Assembly: GCA_028284665.1 (NCBI GenBank)
Contig: JANQRG010000047.1
Location: 1 to 64,000 of the forward strand
Source: Croceivirga sp.
GTDB lineage: Bacteria > Bacteroidota > Bacteroidia > Flavobacteriales > Flavobacteriaceae
DNA: 64,000 nucleotides
Direction: 5' to 3'
How positions within the stretch are numbered: the stretch's first letter is position 1; each line of letters opens with the position of its first letter. The notes beneath the pieces were generated by a model, which saw only the letters and a list, made by a program, of their open reading frames with translations, had not been told where the DNA came from and made no database searches. The position numbers and the translations under genes were made by a program. Shown one piece after another: positions 1 through 8,552 of this stretch.

Positions 1-1585
1 ACCGGACTTGAGGATGCCAAGGATGCCCACCAGAAGATGCTCGCTCCTCTCAAGCTTGATGCCCACAAGGTCGTCGGGTCCTATATCGTACCTGTCACGT
101 AGGTAGTGCGCCAGCTGGTTCGCCCTCGCATTGAGCTCATCATAGGTCAGCTCGACATCGCCGGACACCACCGCAACGTTGTCAGGCGTCATGCCCACCT
201 GCTCCTCGAAAAGGTCAACCACCGTCCTGTCCCTCGGATAGTCGGCAGCCGTGTCGTTGAACTCCGTCAAAACACGGTTCCTTTCTTTTGTGGTGAAAAA
301 ATTAAGATTGTTAATCGATTTATTGGGATTCTTCAAGATATCTTTCAACAAAGAATCAAAACCACTAACAATTTCATTGATGTTTGAATCATCAAAAAAA
401 CTTAAATTGTAATCAAAGTCAATTTTGACATCCTCCAAATTGTTGAATTCCCTTACATAGACTGCTAATGGCACCTGTTCAGAATGGTGACTCAGGGGAA
501 TAACTTTAGATTTTGTATTTACCAAATCATAGGAATAGTCTTGCTTTTCATAAGATAAAGTGATGCTAAACAAATTTTGTCGATTATCGAACAATTGGAG
601 TTCCTTGTTTATCATTCTCAAGGGCAATCGCTGATGGCGGTAGTCTTTTTTAATCTGTTTTTTTACGTCATCTATTAAACTTCGAAATGGTACGTCAAAT
701 TCCAATGAGATTCTTAGTGGCGATATACTAGCAAAAAGTCCTACTGTCTTTTTAAAAGTTGCTTTATTTCTATTTAGAACCGGAACACCAATTACTAAAT
801 CGTTGTTCAGATATTTCTTACCAAAATATGCGTATAGAATTCCCAGAACAATATGGAACGTCGAACACTTATAATCATTTGCCAAAGCAATTAATTGATT
901 ATATGTCTCCCTCCGAACGACTAATTCTTTTCGAAGACTTTTTTTAATTTCCTCTATATCATTTTTTCTACTAAATAAATTTGGTGGTATTGTTTTGAAC
1001 CTTTCGGCCCAATAGGCCAAGGCTTCCTGGAGGTAACTTGAATTTTGATAGTCAAAATCGTCATTCACAAAACTTTTATAACTGAATGGATATGTCGATT
1101 TAACCATTCCATACTCTACAATTTCATTATAATTTTTGACAAACCTCTGAAACAACAGGGAGTAGCCCCATCCATCGGTGATAATATGATGGCAAACTGT
1201 CAATAAATAGTGAAAATCGTTTCTTACCTTAATTAAGGTCGAATAATGTAAAAAACTTCCGCTTAGAACATCAAAAGTCTTTTCATATTCACTCTTTATG
1301 AAAATATTGGCTTCCTCTATGGGGTTTCGATGATTAGAAAAATCGACCAAATCCAACTTACAATCATGGCGGGTCAACATATTTACCTCTACATTTTCCC
1401 CATTCATAGCAAACACACTGCGGTATGCGTCACTTTGATTTATTACTTCAATATATGCTCTGTTAAGTGCGTCAAAGTCTATGGTCCCTTTGATTTCTAC
1501 TATAGCTCCAATATTATATAATGGACTATCCGAAAATAAAATATGCTCAAAAAATATGTCTTGCTGTGGAAGTGTAAGTTTCATT
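1..1585 (-). CDS. Nonribosomal peptide synthetase, N-terminal fragment (condensation + start of adenylation domain)
   Basis: This minus-strand frame is open from an ATG at 1583-1585 to the left edge, so the gene is partial. The first ~430 residues read as a condensation domain; the active-site motif C-H-H-I-I-T-D-G-W-G (HHxxxDG type) is encoded near 1170-1200. From about position 290 leftward the frame enters an adenylation domain with an A1/A2-like stretch (LTYDELNARANQLAHYLR). Such a protein condenses an upstream acyl or peptidyl donor with the amino acid activated by its adenylation domain on a carrier protein. Starting directly with a condensation domain suggests that it receives a substrate from another subunit, or that it is a starter C domain. 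The first ~1300 coding bases are AT-rich with relaxed codon use, whereas the adenylation part is GC-rich. That suggests recombination between modules. The product is unknown. Confidence 0.88.
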
Positions 1586-2189
1586 GAAAATCTGCTGGTG
1601 GTCGTAGATAAGGGAATTTTATAGTGGTTGATATCTATTTGTTCTAAATGACCTCAGTCTTTCCTACCAACGATAAAACACGGGGGAGGGGGGGGGAATT
1701 CTTTTGATTTCAAAAGGAAGAGTGGAAAAAAAAGAAGAATTCACCCAAATAAGTTCATCTTTAGTATAAAAAATATCCGTCCGTAGTACTTTCATATCGA
1801 TTTTCAATTTTTTCCCTAGATTGGACTCGGTTATCAAATAATTTCTATTTTCTAACATTTGGAAAATCCTTTTTCTAAAGCAATTATTGTATATGTCCCA
1901 ATCAGTATTTTTTTAATTGGGAACAAACAAATTAGAACTCTTCTGCCGTTACAAATGAAATGCGATTCTCCGAATGTAAATCGATATAAAAATATTTTTT
2001 TCTCACTAAATAAAAAAGTTTTTCGTACAAGAATTGTACAGATTTTAATATTGTAGCCCACAATAAAATTAATCAACTATTTAAGTGAAAAAAGACTGGA
2101 TAAGTAAGGCTTTTCGTCTAGACTAAAATGACTGAATACTGAATTAGAATTCTCAATGAGAATGCACTAAAACCGGGAATATGAATAAT
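1586..2189. other. Gene-free stretch with poly-G tract upstream of the NRPS gene
   Basis: No convincing gene lies here. Short open frames (1664-1858, 1852-2076) have no recognisable domain. A G5-A-G9 run occupies 1682-1696, about 100 bp upstream of the NRPS start codon, where it could affect promoter spacing. The remainder is very AT-rich. Confidence 0.5.
1682..1696. repeat. Homopolymeric G tract (G5-A-G9)
   Basis: Five G, one A and nine G are read directly on the plus strand in otherwise AT-rich DNA. It lies about 100 bp before the NRPS start on the minus strand. Long mononucleotide runs are prone to slippage, so a phase-variable promoter spacer is possible but unproven. Confidence 0.6.
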
Positions 2190-3011
2190 TTAGTCAACCC
2201 TTTCTTTGAATTCATTGCTTTTCCTTTTTAAATAATTCCAGATTTCAGCATTACTTGTTGATTGTGATAGTTTCGAGAAGTCATCTTGAAAAATACAAAA
2301 AGTAAGAAAAGCATTAACAGATTCGGGGTGTATATCAAAACCATCTGAGATAGCCTCTTTTGTAAATTTAGATAAGATTTCTTTTTCTAAATCTATGTCC
2401 TTCTGATTTGAAACAATTTGCTCTAAAGATTTTGTCCTACCAGAAAGCTTGTTCATTAATTTGTGAGTGTTTATAGTAAAGCCAAAACCCAAATAAAAAT
2501 ACTTTCCTTGATCCGCCTCAAATAACAGTCTTTCGCTATGAGTCATTTTTTCTAAATCCGCGTTCGGCAATTTTAATGTCGAAGAATTGACGTTCGATTC
2601 AATATTTAAACTTTCAATATCAATGTTTAGTTTTCCAGACAGATTATAGGGAGTTACTGTTACTTCGTCCAGATTTACCAATTTTTGAATCAAATTAACG
2701 ATAACGAATTTTTCATCAATTATGTGGTTGGTTATGACAATTTGTTTTGTTTGATATTGTACAGCGGTAAATTGAATGGAATCTTTTAAACTCACCTCAA
2801 TTTTAAAAACTCCTAAAGAATCCGTTATAGTTGATTCTTTCGAGTTTAAATTGACTATTAAAACATCCGAGATTTCATTATAAGGGTTACTAACTTTACC
2901 AGTCAATTGAATAGTATTCTTTTGACTATATCCAAAATTTGGTAGTACTGAAGTCACGATAAATACTAGAAATATTAATTTCCCTTTTGCGAGGTGCATC
3001 CTAAAATTCAT
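2190..3011 (-). CDS. Exported carboxypeptidase-like regulatory domain protein
   Basis: The 273-residue protein has an N-terminal signal peptide (hydrophobic residues ~12-28, ending near GYSQ). A CarboxypepD_reg-like / DUF4480-type beta domain follows at ~35-115 (LTGKVSNPYNEISDVLIVN ... DSLGVFKIEV). This arrangement is common in Flavobacteriia, where the domain occurs at the N terminus of TonB receptors and in free-standing envelope proteins. The C-terminal half has no recognised catalytic motif. Its function is unknown, probably structural or binding in the periplasm or outer membrane. The start at 3011 could also be the second Met at 2999. The gene stands alone between gene-poor stretches. 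Confidence 0.75.
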   Translation of the reverse strand: MNFRMHLAKGKLIFLVFIVTSVLPNFGYSQKNTIQLTGKVSNPYNEISDVLIVNLNSKESTITDSLGVFKIEVSLKDSIQFTAVQYQTKQIVITNHIIDEKFVIVNLIQKLVNLDEVTVTPYNLSGKLNIDIESLNIESNVNSSTLKLPNADLEKMTHSERLLFEADQGKYFYLGFGFTINTHKLMNKLSGRTKSLEQIVSNQKDIDLEKEILSKFTKEAISDGFDIHPESVNAFLTFCIFQDDFSKLSQSTSNAEIWNYLKRKSNEFKERVD

Positions 3012-3652
3012 TTATTATGCTAAAAGTGAGATTAAGTTTTGATTCCCTTAATTCATATTTGACTTATTTCCTTCTCTTGAAAAAGACTACAATCTAATGA
3101 AAAAAAGACTACAATCTAATGAAGACTCATGATAGCACTATGCTTCCGATTCTTCACCTATTCAAAGATAAAAACTATGTCTTTAAGAATTTGAGCGTCA
3201 GTAAAAGTTTAACTTTCCAGAGCTAAATCTGTGCATATGATAATGGGCTGACCTAACTAACTTCCAGTTATTATTATTTTTTTAGTTATTTGTACTACCA
3301 TTATGAGAATTCAGCAAATGTTTACAATAAATTTTCTTGATTAGCAAAAAACTTTCTGTCCCTTAAAGTTTCAAAGTTAAACAAGCTTTAAAGAGAAATG
3401 TTAAACACATTTTTGTTTATGTTATGGTTGCAATCAGATTCCGTTTTCCGGGCATGGATTAAATGCAAAAATTGCAATTCTACCTAGTTGAGATTTCTTG
3501 CTATATCGGACAATGTTTAAAATGGTTTTCTTTATAACTACTGAAGGCTTCCCTTATTTTTTTATTTTTAAAATGCTGGAGGTTTTTCGATCATTTATCA
3601 CTCATTTCCTTTGAGATATCAACAAATTAATTTGCTGAGTCAATATTTAAAT
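3012..3652. other. Intergenic AT-rich stretch with a 20-bp direct duplication
   Basis: No gene is visible. Positions 3079-3120 hold two adjacent copies of a ~20-bp unit (GAAAAAGACTACAATCTAAT). The rest is AT-rich without evident structure. Confidence 0.45.
3079..3120. repeat. Short tandem duplication, two copies of ~20 bp
   Basis: The unit at 3079-3098 is repeated at 3101-3120 after a two-base offset, with the repeat body identical. It lies between the exported protein gene and the small membrane ORF. It is most simply a replication-slippage duplication; no function can be assigned. Confidence 0.75.
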
Positions 3653-3787
3653 ATGAAAAAACTCAAGTTTTTAGATTATGTTTGGCTTGTTGTCCTTACA
3701 GTGTTGTGTTTAGTTGTATACTTGATACCTTTTTATCATCCCTTTTTTAATCTAGCCGAAAAGTTAAGAAACGCCGGTTATCCTTGA
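3653..3787 (+). CDS. Possible small single-span membrane protein (44 aa)
   Basis: An ATG at 3653 opens a 44-codon frame ending at TGA 3785-3787. After a basic start (MKKLKFLDY) there is one hydrophobic segment (~residues 10-28), then a short polar tail. The charge pattern fits a small inner-membrane protein with its N terminus in the cytosol. No homologue is recognised, and no strong ribosome-binding site is seen, as is usual in this phylum. It could be a chance frame. Confidence 0.3.
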   Translation: MKKLKFLDYVWLVVLTVLCLVVYLIPFYHPFFNLAEKLRNAGYP

Positions 3788-3879
3788 TAATCTAATTTTA
3801 CAATGTAGTTTCAAAACCACAATACACTTAATTTTAAATGTTAAGTGTTTACTTCATAAAATTTAAGTTGCTAAAAAGT

Positions 3880-3932
3880 TAGTCTGGCTAATACCCCGAA
3901 GGTTGCTGGTTCGAGTCTAGTTCTCGCTACTA
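3880..3932 (+). pseudogene. tRNA 3'-half remnant (tRNA-Met-like)
   Basis: The stretch carries a T-arm (GCTGG TTCGAGT CTAGT, pairing with two wobbles) preceded by a CCCCGAAGG variable region as in Bacteroidota tRNA-Met genes. The anticodon stem is mismatched, and no matching 5' acceptor strand is found upstream, so this is not an intact tRNA. tRNA 3' ends are classical attachment sites for integrating elements, and transposase debris follows immediately. An att remnant is therefore plausible. Confidence 0.45.
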
Positions 3933-3938
3933 GAAAAG

Positions 3939-3970
3939 AAAAGGCTTCCGAGAGATTGGAGGCCTTTTTT
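3939..3970 (+). terminator. Rho-independent terminator after the tRNA remnant
   Basis: A 10-bp stem (AAAGGCTTCC with GGAGGCCTTT, one G-T pair), an 8-base loop and a run of T at 3965-3970 form an intrinsic terminator reading on the plus strand. It probably belonged to the degraded tRNA gene upstream. Confidence 0.7.
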
Positions 3971-3991
3971 GATTCAAGAGGTAAAACATAG

Positions 3992-4276
3992 ATAAAACAA
4001 ATTAGAGTATTTGTCAACTACTGTGAGGTAGAGGACATCGAGATAAAGTACATCCAACCCGGGAAGCCCAGCCAAAACGGATATATCGAAAGGTTCAACC
4101 GCACATATAGGGAGGACGTACTGGACGCCCACCTGTTCAGGGACATTAAGGAGGTCAATTTGGAGACCGAAAGGTTCAGGGAGGAATACAACCGTTTCCA
4201 TCCGCATAAATCACTTGGAAGGAGCAGCCCAAGGGAGTATCTGGAAGAATTTTTAAAAGGGGCATGCCCCTTTTAG
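3992..4276 (+). pseudogene. IS3-family transposase, C-terminal fragment
   Basis: The frame from just after a stop at 3989 to TAG at 4274-4276 encodes the tail of an IS3/IS150-type DDE integrase. It includes the GKPSQNGYIERFNRTYRED block that precedes and contains the last catalytic Glu, and the terminal HKSLGRSSPREYLE motif. The N-terminal HTH part, the first two catalytic Asp residues and the left terminus are absent, so it cannot transpose. Its codons are GC-richer than the surroundings, consistent with foreign origin. It abuts the truncated hydrolase gene at 4262-4577. Confidence 0.85.
4255..4274. repeat. 20-bp perfect palindrome at transposase/hydrolase junction
   Basis: AAAAGGGGCA followed by TGCCCCTTTT is self-complementary over all 20 bases. 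It encodes the last codons of the transposase fragment and marks the breakpoint of the hydrolase pseudogene. It may act as a bidirectional terminator or derive from the IS end. Confidence 0.7.
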
Positions 4277-4577
4277 TCATTTCTGGGCCATATGTTGCTG
4301 GAATCTGTTCTTTAACCTGTGGAAATGGACTTGCACTTACTATTGCGTTATACTTCTTGTCTGGGTCAAAACCTTCAGGAAGGTATAAGTTACCAACTAA
4401 GTCCAATCCAAATGATTTAAATGTTCTTGTGTTTACTCCTGCTTTTAAATATTCCATTCTTGTAATTTTAAAATTGTTATCATTATTATATTGTGCTGAT
4501 AAATTCGTTGTAAAACCCACTGTCAGTGATAGGCCCAGTATTGATTTATTGTTGTTAGCATCGCCGTTAATTCTCAT
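4262..4577 (-). pseudogene. Alpha/beta-hydrolase, N-terminal fragment truncated at the IS remnant
   Basis: From an ATG at 4577 the frame reads MRINGDANNNKSI, an export-like hydrophobic stretch ending near LSAQ, then SFGLDLVGNLYLPEGFDPDK, KYNAIVSASPFPQVKEQ and ATYGPEMTKRG. This is the typical beginning of flavobacterial DLH/alpha-beta hydrolases (putative esterases). After MTKRG at about 4262 the family similarity stops at the palindrome, and the frame continues only into antisense transposase sequence before a stop at 4176. The nucleophile elbow and catalytic triad are missing. A longer upstream frame (to 4715) adds residues unlike any signal peptide and was not used. Confidence 0.75.
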
Positions 4578-5394
4578 TTTGTTATCTAATACAAAGGTCA
4601 GGAGAGAGCTGTGCTCTTGACTTAAACATTTTCGTTTAAGACTTACACATTTTGGAAAGCGTGAGGAGGGTTCTAATTCGTACATGGTGTTTCTATACAT
4701 GTAAAACGCATTCACATACCTTAAATCTAGTTCAAAGCCAATGAAAAGGATGGTTTATATATTGAGCTTTGAAATTTTCAAAATTCTCATATACGGACTA
4801 TGTCAGTACCATTTCTTTGTAAATGAACGGATGCCATACCCGTGCATAGTCTGAATTTGTAAGTGAGGCTTTTTTACTTTCAGCACGGAGTGCTGGAGGA
4901 CGCCGAGCGCAGCGAGGAATCCTTCCTAGCTTGGTACAAACTGTTATGGTTTAGGTGATTTTTCTGTTTTTGGGATGCTACAGACCTATATCGTGTTCTT
5001 CATCTGATCAAGAGGTGGAAGATTTCCGTTTTGCAGCGTGAGCATTTGAATCTCAATCCTTTGGTTTGCTGTCAAAACCACGGAGCGTATAAATAAACGA
5101 AAGGATACACCAGATCTTTTTTGTCCTTCCTTTCGAAGCATCTTTCTGCCGGGCAATATGTCAGTCTCTTTATGAATTGCTCGAAGGATGAATACACTTT
5201 CCATTTTAGTTTATACTCGTTCTAAATTAAACCAAAATCGAATTTGGCTATTTTCTAGTGTTAAGGAAATTTATAATTTAAAGAAAATTCATAAAAAAGT
5301 AGGGTTTTGTTTAATTTTTTGCATAAAAAGGTTAAAATAATTCAATTTTTGTCAAACATTATTAAACAAACGTTTAACAAGCAACTGAAAAATT
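4578..5394. other. Intergenic stretch upstream of the hydrogenase operon
   Basis: No secure gene is seen. A minus-strand frame at 4986-5204 (72 codons) lacks recognisable features. A small hairpin (CAGCAC-GGA-GTGCTG) lies at 4881-4895. The last ~150 bp before 5395 are very AT-rich and should hold the hydrogenase promoter, but no clean flavobacterial -33 TTG / -7 TAnnTTTG pair could be assigned. Confidence 0.4.
5362..5377 (+). promoter_or_regulatory. Candidate operator upstream of hydrogenase small subunit
   Basis: TTAAAC-AAAC-GTTTAA is an inverted repeat with perfect 6-bp arms and a 4-base spacer, ending 17 bp before the start codon at 5395. The position suits a regulator-binding site, but no cognate regulator lies nearby and chance occurrence in AT-rich DNA is possible. 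Confidence 0.3.
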
Positions 5395-6354
5395 ATGGCA
5401 AACGTTTTATGGTTACAAGGAGGTGCCTGTAGTGGTAATACCATGTCTTTTCTGAATGCAGAGGAGCCTACGGTGGTAGAACTCATAACAGATTTTGGCC
5501 TCAATATTCTTTGGCACCCCACAACGGGACTTCAAATAGGGGACCAGGTACAGGATTTATTGAAAGATATCATAAGTGGCAAGGAGACCATGGATATTTT
5601 GGTCTACGAGGGATCTTTGGTTCAAGGCCCAAATGGCACGGGAACCATGAATTACTTTGCAGATCGACCTATGATGGACTGGATCAAAGAGTTGTCTGAA
5701 GTGGCTGGATATGTGGTCGCTATAGGGGACTGCGCTACCTGGGGAGGTATCCCGGCAGTTCCACCTAACCCAAGCGAATCGACTGGCTTGCAATTTCATA
5801 AAAAGCAGAAAGGAGGATTCCTCGGAACTGACTATGTGTCCAAAGGAGGCCTTCCTGTAATCAATATTCCGGGTTGCCCGGCCCATCCGGACTGGATCAC
5901 CCAAATACTGGTTGCCATTGCCGTTGGACGTATTGGAGACGTTCAAATTGATGAGTATCACAGGCCAAAAACGTTTTTCACCAATTTTGTCCAGGATGGC
6001 TGTACCAATGTTACCAACTTTGCCCAGAAGGTGGATGGGAATTTTGGAGTACGTGGCGGGTGCTTGTTCTATGAAGTGGGCTGCCGTGGACCAATGACAA
6101 GGGCCAGTTGTAACAATATTCTATGGAATCGCCAAGCCAGTAAAACCCGAACCAACCATCCTTGTTTGGGCTGTACAGAACCGGGCTTTCCACATCACGA
6201 TCTAAAAAAAGGAAGTGTATTCAATACCATGAAGTATCTCGGATTTCTTCCCCGGGAAGTACCCACCGGGCGAACAAAACTTGCATACTACATAGAGGCC
6301 GGTTTCCAAAAAGTATTGCCCAAGAACCATAGAGTAATGGAAGCTTCCAAATAA
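5395..6354 (+). CDS. hupS: Group 2a [NiFe]-hydrogenase small subunit
   Basis: The 319-residue electron-transfer subunit of an uptake [NiFe] hydrogenase carries iron-sulfur clusters from the active site outward. It begins MANVLWLQGGACSGNT with no Tat signal, so the enzyme is cytosolic. This start, the single Cys12 where most small subunits have CxxC, and the GFLGTDYVSKGGLPVINIPG block are typical of the cyanobacterial HupS / mycobacterial HucS group 2a. Candidate cluster ligands are Cys12, Cys113 (GDCATWGG) and Cys161 (PGCPAHPDW) for the proximal cluster, and Cys203, 223, 230, 239, 257 and 260 for the outer ones. In this group the enzymes oxidise H2, often at very low concentrations, and pass electrons to quinone. 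hupL follows after 22 bp. The gene symbol reflects the family; huc nomenclature would fit equally. Confidence 0.95.
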   Translation: MANVLWLQGGACSGNTMSFLNAEEPTVVELITDFGLNILWHPTTGLQIGDQVQDLLKDIISGKETMDILVYEGSLVQGPNGTGTMNYFADRPMMDWIKELSEVAGYVVAIGDCATWGGIPAVPPNPSESTGLQFHKKQKGGFLGTDYVSKGGLPVINIPGCPAHPDWITQILVAIAVGRIGDVQIDEYHRPKTFFTNFVQDGCTNVTNFAQKVDGNFGVRGGCLFYEVGCRGPMTRASCNNILWNRQASKTRTNHPCLGCTEPGFPHHDLKKGSVFNTMKYLGFLPREVPTGRTKLAYYIEAGFQKVLPKNHRVMEASK

Positions 6355-6376
6355 ATCTCAATCAAAACATAAAAAA

Positions 6377-7969
6377 ATGTCAGTAAAAGAATTAAATATT
6401 TCACCGGTAGGGCGTGTAGAGGGTGATTTGGATGTAAAAGTGTATATCGACAACGGTAAAGTGACCCGTGCCCATACGCAAGCTGCGATGTTCCGGGGAT
6501 TTGAAAAGATCATGGAAGGTAAAGATCCGCAATCCGGTTTGATCGTTACCCCCCGTATTTGCGGTATTTGTGGGGGCTCTCACCTCTATTGTGCCTCATC
6601 TGCCCTGGATACTGCCTGGGGGACCAAATTGTCCCCTAATGCATTGCTGCTTCGTGCCATAGGGCAGGCGTCTGAAACCTTACAAAGTATCCCGCGCTGG
6701 TACTATGCCATTTTTGCTACGGATATGGCGAATAAGAAATTTGCGAATAAGCCTTTATATAAGGAAGTTGTTAAGCGCTGGTCGGCTTATGTAGGAGAGA
6801 CTTTCCAAATTGGATTGACCGCAAGTGGGTTGCCTGTTCAGATCTATGCACTTTTTGGTGGCCAATGGCCACATTCCAGCTATATGGTACCCGGAGGGGT
6901 AATGTGTGCTCCTACCTTGAAAGATATTACCCGTGCGCATGCCATATTGACCCAGTTTAAGAACGACTGGCTGGAGCCTGTCTGGCTGGGATGCTCCATT
7001 GAGCGGTACATGGAGATCAAAAGTTGGGATGACATGCTCGCCTGGGTTGAAGAAAATGAATCACAAAAAAATAGCGATTTAGGACTGTTAATTCGGGCAG
7101 GTCAGGAATTCGGACTGGATACCTTCGGCCAAGGCGTCGGAAAGTTTTTGGCTACAGGAACGTATCTTCATAAAGACCTGTATAACAATCCAACCATTGA
7201 GGGCAGAAATCATGCATTGATATGTCCAAGCGGCTTTTTTGATGGGGAGAATTATCACGAATTTGATCATTTAAAAGTTAGTGAGCATGTAAAACACTCT
7301 TGGTACAACGATCAAGAAGATGGCTTGCATCCCTGGGATCAGCCACTACCTGTTCCGGCAAAATCACAACCCCTTCATCATTCAGATTTTGATGGCCAAT
7401 ACAGCTGGTCAAAGGCACCTCGTTATGATGGACATTCCGTTGAGGCAGGTCCTTTAGCGCGTTGTGTAATGTATGCCAATCCCAAGAATAAAGATCATCA
7501 AATTCAAGACCCCTTATTTGGAGATATTATAAAGAAAATCGGACCCAGTGTCTTTACCCGGGTTTTAGCCAGAATGCATGAGGCGCCCCGGATTTACAAA
7601 TTTATAGAACAGTGGTTATCTGAAATTGACCTTGATGGTGAGTTCTATAGTAAACCTGTAGAAAAAGATGGGAAAGGATTCGGTGCAACAGAAGCAGCAC
7701 GCGGGGCGTTGGCCCACTGGATTGAGGTGAAAAACGGCGTGATTAAGAATTATCAGGTAATGGCACCAACTACCTGGAATGTAGGGCCGCAAGATGGTAA
7801 CGATACTCCAGGTCCTATTGAAAGGGCCTTGATGGGAACCACAATTGAAGATCCGCTTGACCCTGTCGAAGTGGGTATGGTAGCGCGTTCCTTCGATTCC
7901 TGTTTAGTGTGTACCGTACATGCTCACGATGAAAAAAGCGGGGTAGAACTGTCAAAATTCAAATTATAG
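6377..7969 (+). CDS. hupL: Group 2a [NiFe]-hydrogenase large (catalytic) subunit
   Basis: The 530-residue catalytic subunit binds the NiFe(CN)2CO centre that splits H2. The N-terminal ligand pair is in RICGICGGSH (Cys62, Cys65). The C-terminal pair is in DSCLVCTVH (Cys509, Cys512, His515). The 15 residues after His515 are the extension that the maturation protease removes after nickel insertion, so the protein is made as a precursor. The length and the LxCxxCxxH context match group 2a enzymes. It lies 22 bp after the small-subunit gene and is separated from the rest of the operon by a 103-bp gap with a strong hairpin. Confidence 0.95.
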   Translation: MSVKELNISPVGRVEGDLDVKVYIDNGKVTRAHTQAAMFRGFEKIMEGKDPQSGLIVTPRICGICGGSHLYCASSALDTAWGTKLSPNALLLRAIGQASETLQSIPRWYYAIFATDMANKKFANKPLYKEVVKRWSAYVGETFQIGLTASGLPVQIYALFGGQWPHSSYMVPGGVMCAPTLKDITRAHAILTQFKNDWLEPVWLGCSIERYMEIKSWDDMLAWVEENESQKNSDLGLLIRAGQEFGLDTFGQGVGKFLATGTYLHKDLYNNPTIEGRNHALICPSGFFDGENYHEFDHLKVSEHVKHSWYNDQEDGLHPWDQPLPVPAKSQPLHHSDFDGQYSWSKAPRYDGHSVEAGPLARCVMYANPKNKDHQIQDPLFGDIIKKIGPSVFTRVLARMHEAPRIYKFIEQWLSEIDLDGEFYSKPVEKDGKGFGATEAARGALAHWIEVKNGVIKNYQVMAPTTWNVGPQDGNDTPGPIERALMGTTIEDPLDPVEVGMVARSFDSCLVCTVHAHDEKSGVELSKFKL

Positions 7970-8005
7970 TTAGAGCAAAAGGTTAAACAAAATGTATACT
8001 TGGTA

Positions 8006-8040
8006 GAGGCCTGTTGTGCAAAAATTGCGCAGCAGGTCTC
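8006..8040 (+). terminator. Intra-operon hairpin between hupL and the protease gene
   Basis: GAGGCCTGTTGTGC and GCGCAGCAGGTCTC pair over 14 positions (three G-U) around a 7-base loop, followed by GCTTTT. The U run is short, so this may be a partial terminator or an mRNA 3'-end stabiliser. Either would let structural subunits be made in excess of maturation proteins. Confidence 0.55.
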
Positions 8041-8072
8041 GCTTTTAAATAACCAAATAGGATAAGGATATT

Positions 8073-8552
8073 ATGAAAACGGCTATAATGGGATTTGGAA
8101 ATCCGGTTCGGAGCGATGACGCTATTGGAATCTATGTCATAGAACAACTTAGGCAAACCCTTGTAGGTATTGAAGAAATCAGCATTTTTGATATGGGGAC
8201 TGCCGCCTTTGAAGTCTTGTTTAAACTGGAAGGACATGACCGGATCATTTTGATCGATGCCGTATTGAATACCAATGAGCCGGTGGGAACTTTGTTTAAG
8301 CTTCCTGCAGAGGAAGTCCTTCGTGCGCCACAAGACGATCCCATGGTGTTTTTACACGGTATGAAATGGGATCAGGCACTGTCCTATGCAAAAAAAATAT
8401 TGCGGGAAAACTATCCGGAAGATATTCAGGTATACCTTATTGCAATTGAAAACACCAAACTTGAAGTGGATTTGAGTGAAGGGGTTAAACAGGCCGGAGA
8501 TAAAGTGGTGACCCTTATTCTGGAAGAGTTGAATCAATTGGAAGCCTCATGA
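8073..8552 (+). CDS. hupW: Hydrogenase maturation endopeptidase (HupD/HybD/HupW family, M52)
   Basis: This 159-residue nickel-dependent protease clips the C-terminal extension of the large subunit once the NiFe centre is assembled. The N-terminal family signature GFGNPVRSDDAIG is present, with Asp16. Asp62 (LIDAV) and His95 (LHG) complete the expected nickel-binding triad. Length and fold pattern match the family. It is the first gene after the hairpin, and its stop overlaps the next gene by 4 bp, so translation is probably coupled. Its dedicated partner is the adjacent large subunit. The symbol is by analogy with the cyanobacterial enzyme. Confidence 0.93.
   Translation: MKTAIMGFGNPVRSDDAIGIYVIEQLRQTLVGIEEISIFDMGTAAFEVLFKLEGHDRIILIDAVLNTNEPVGTLFKLPAEEVLRAPQDDPMVFLHGMKWDQALSYAKKILRENYPEDIQVYLIAIENTKLEVDLSEGVKQAGDKVVTLILEELNQLEAS

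Noticed and set aside
106-387. Plus-strand frame within the NRPS gene
   Set aside because: It lies antisense to a well-supported NRPS coding frame.
1664-1858. Minus-strand 64-codon frame over the poly-G tract
   Set aside because: No domain or signal is recognisable; the frame runs through the homopolymer and gives a Pro run. Chance frame.
1852-2076. Overlapping frames on both strands
   Set aside because: Low-complexity, AT-rich, no recognisable protein and opposite-strand overlap.
3880-3932. Intact tRNA gene
   Set aside because: No 5' acceptor strand and a mismatched anticodon stem; kept only as a remnant.
4986-5204. 72-codon minus-strand frame before the hydrogenase operon
   Set aside because: No recognised family, signal or operon context. 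It may be real but cannot be supported.
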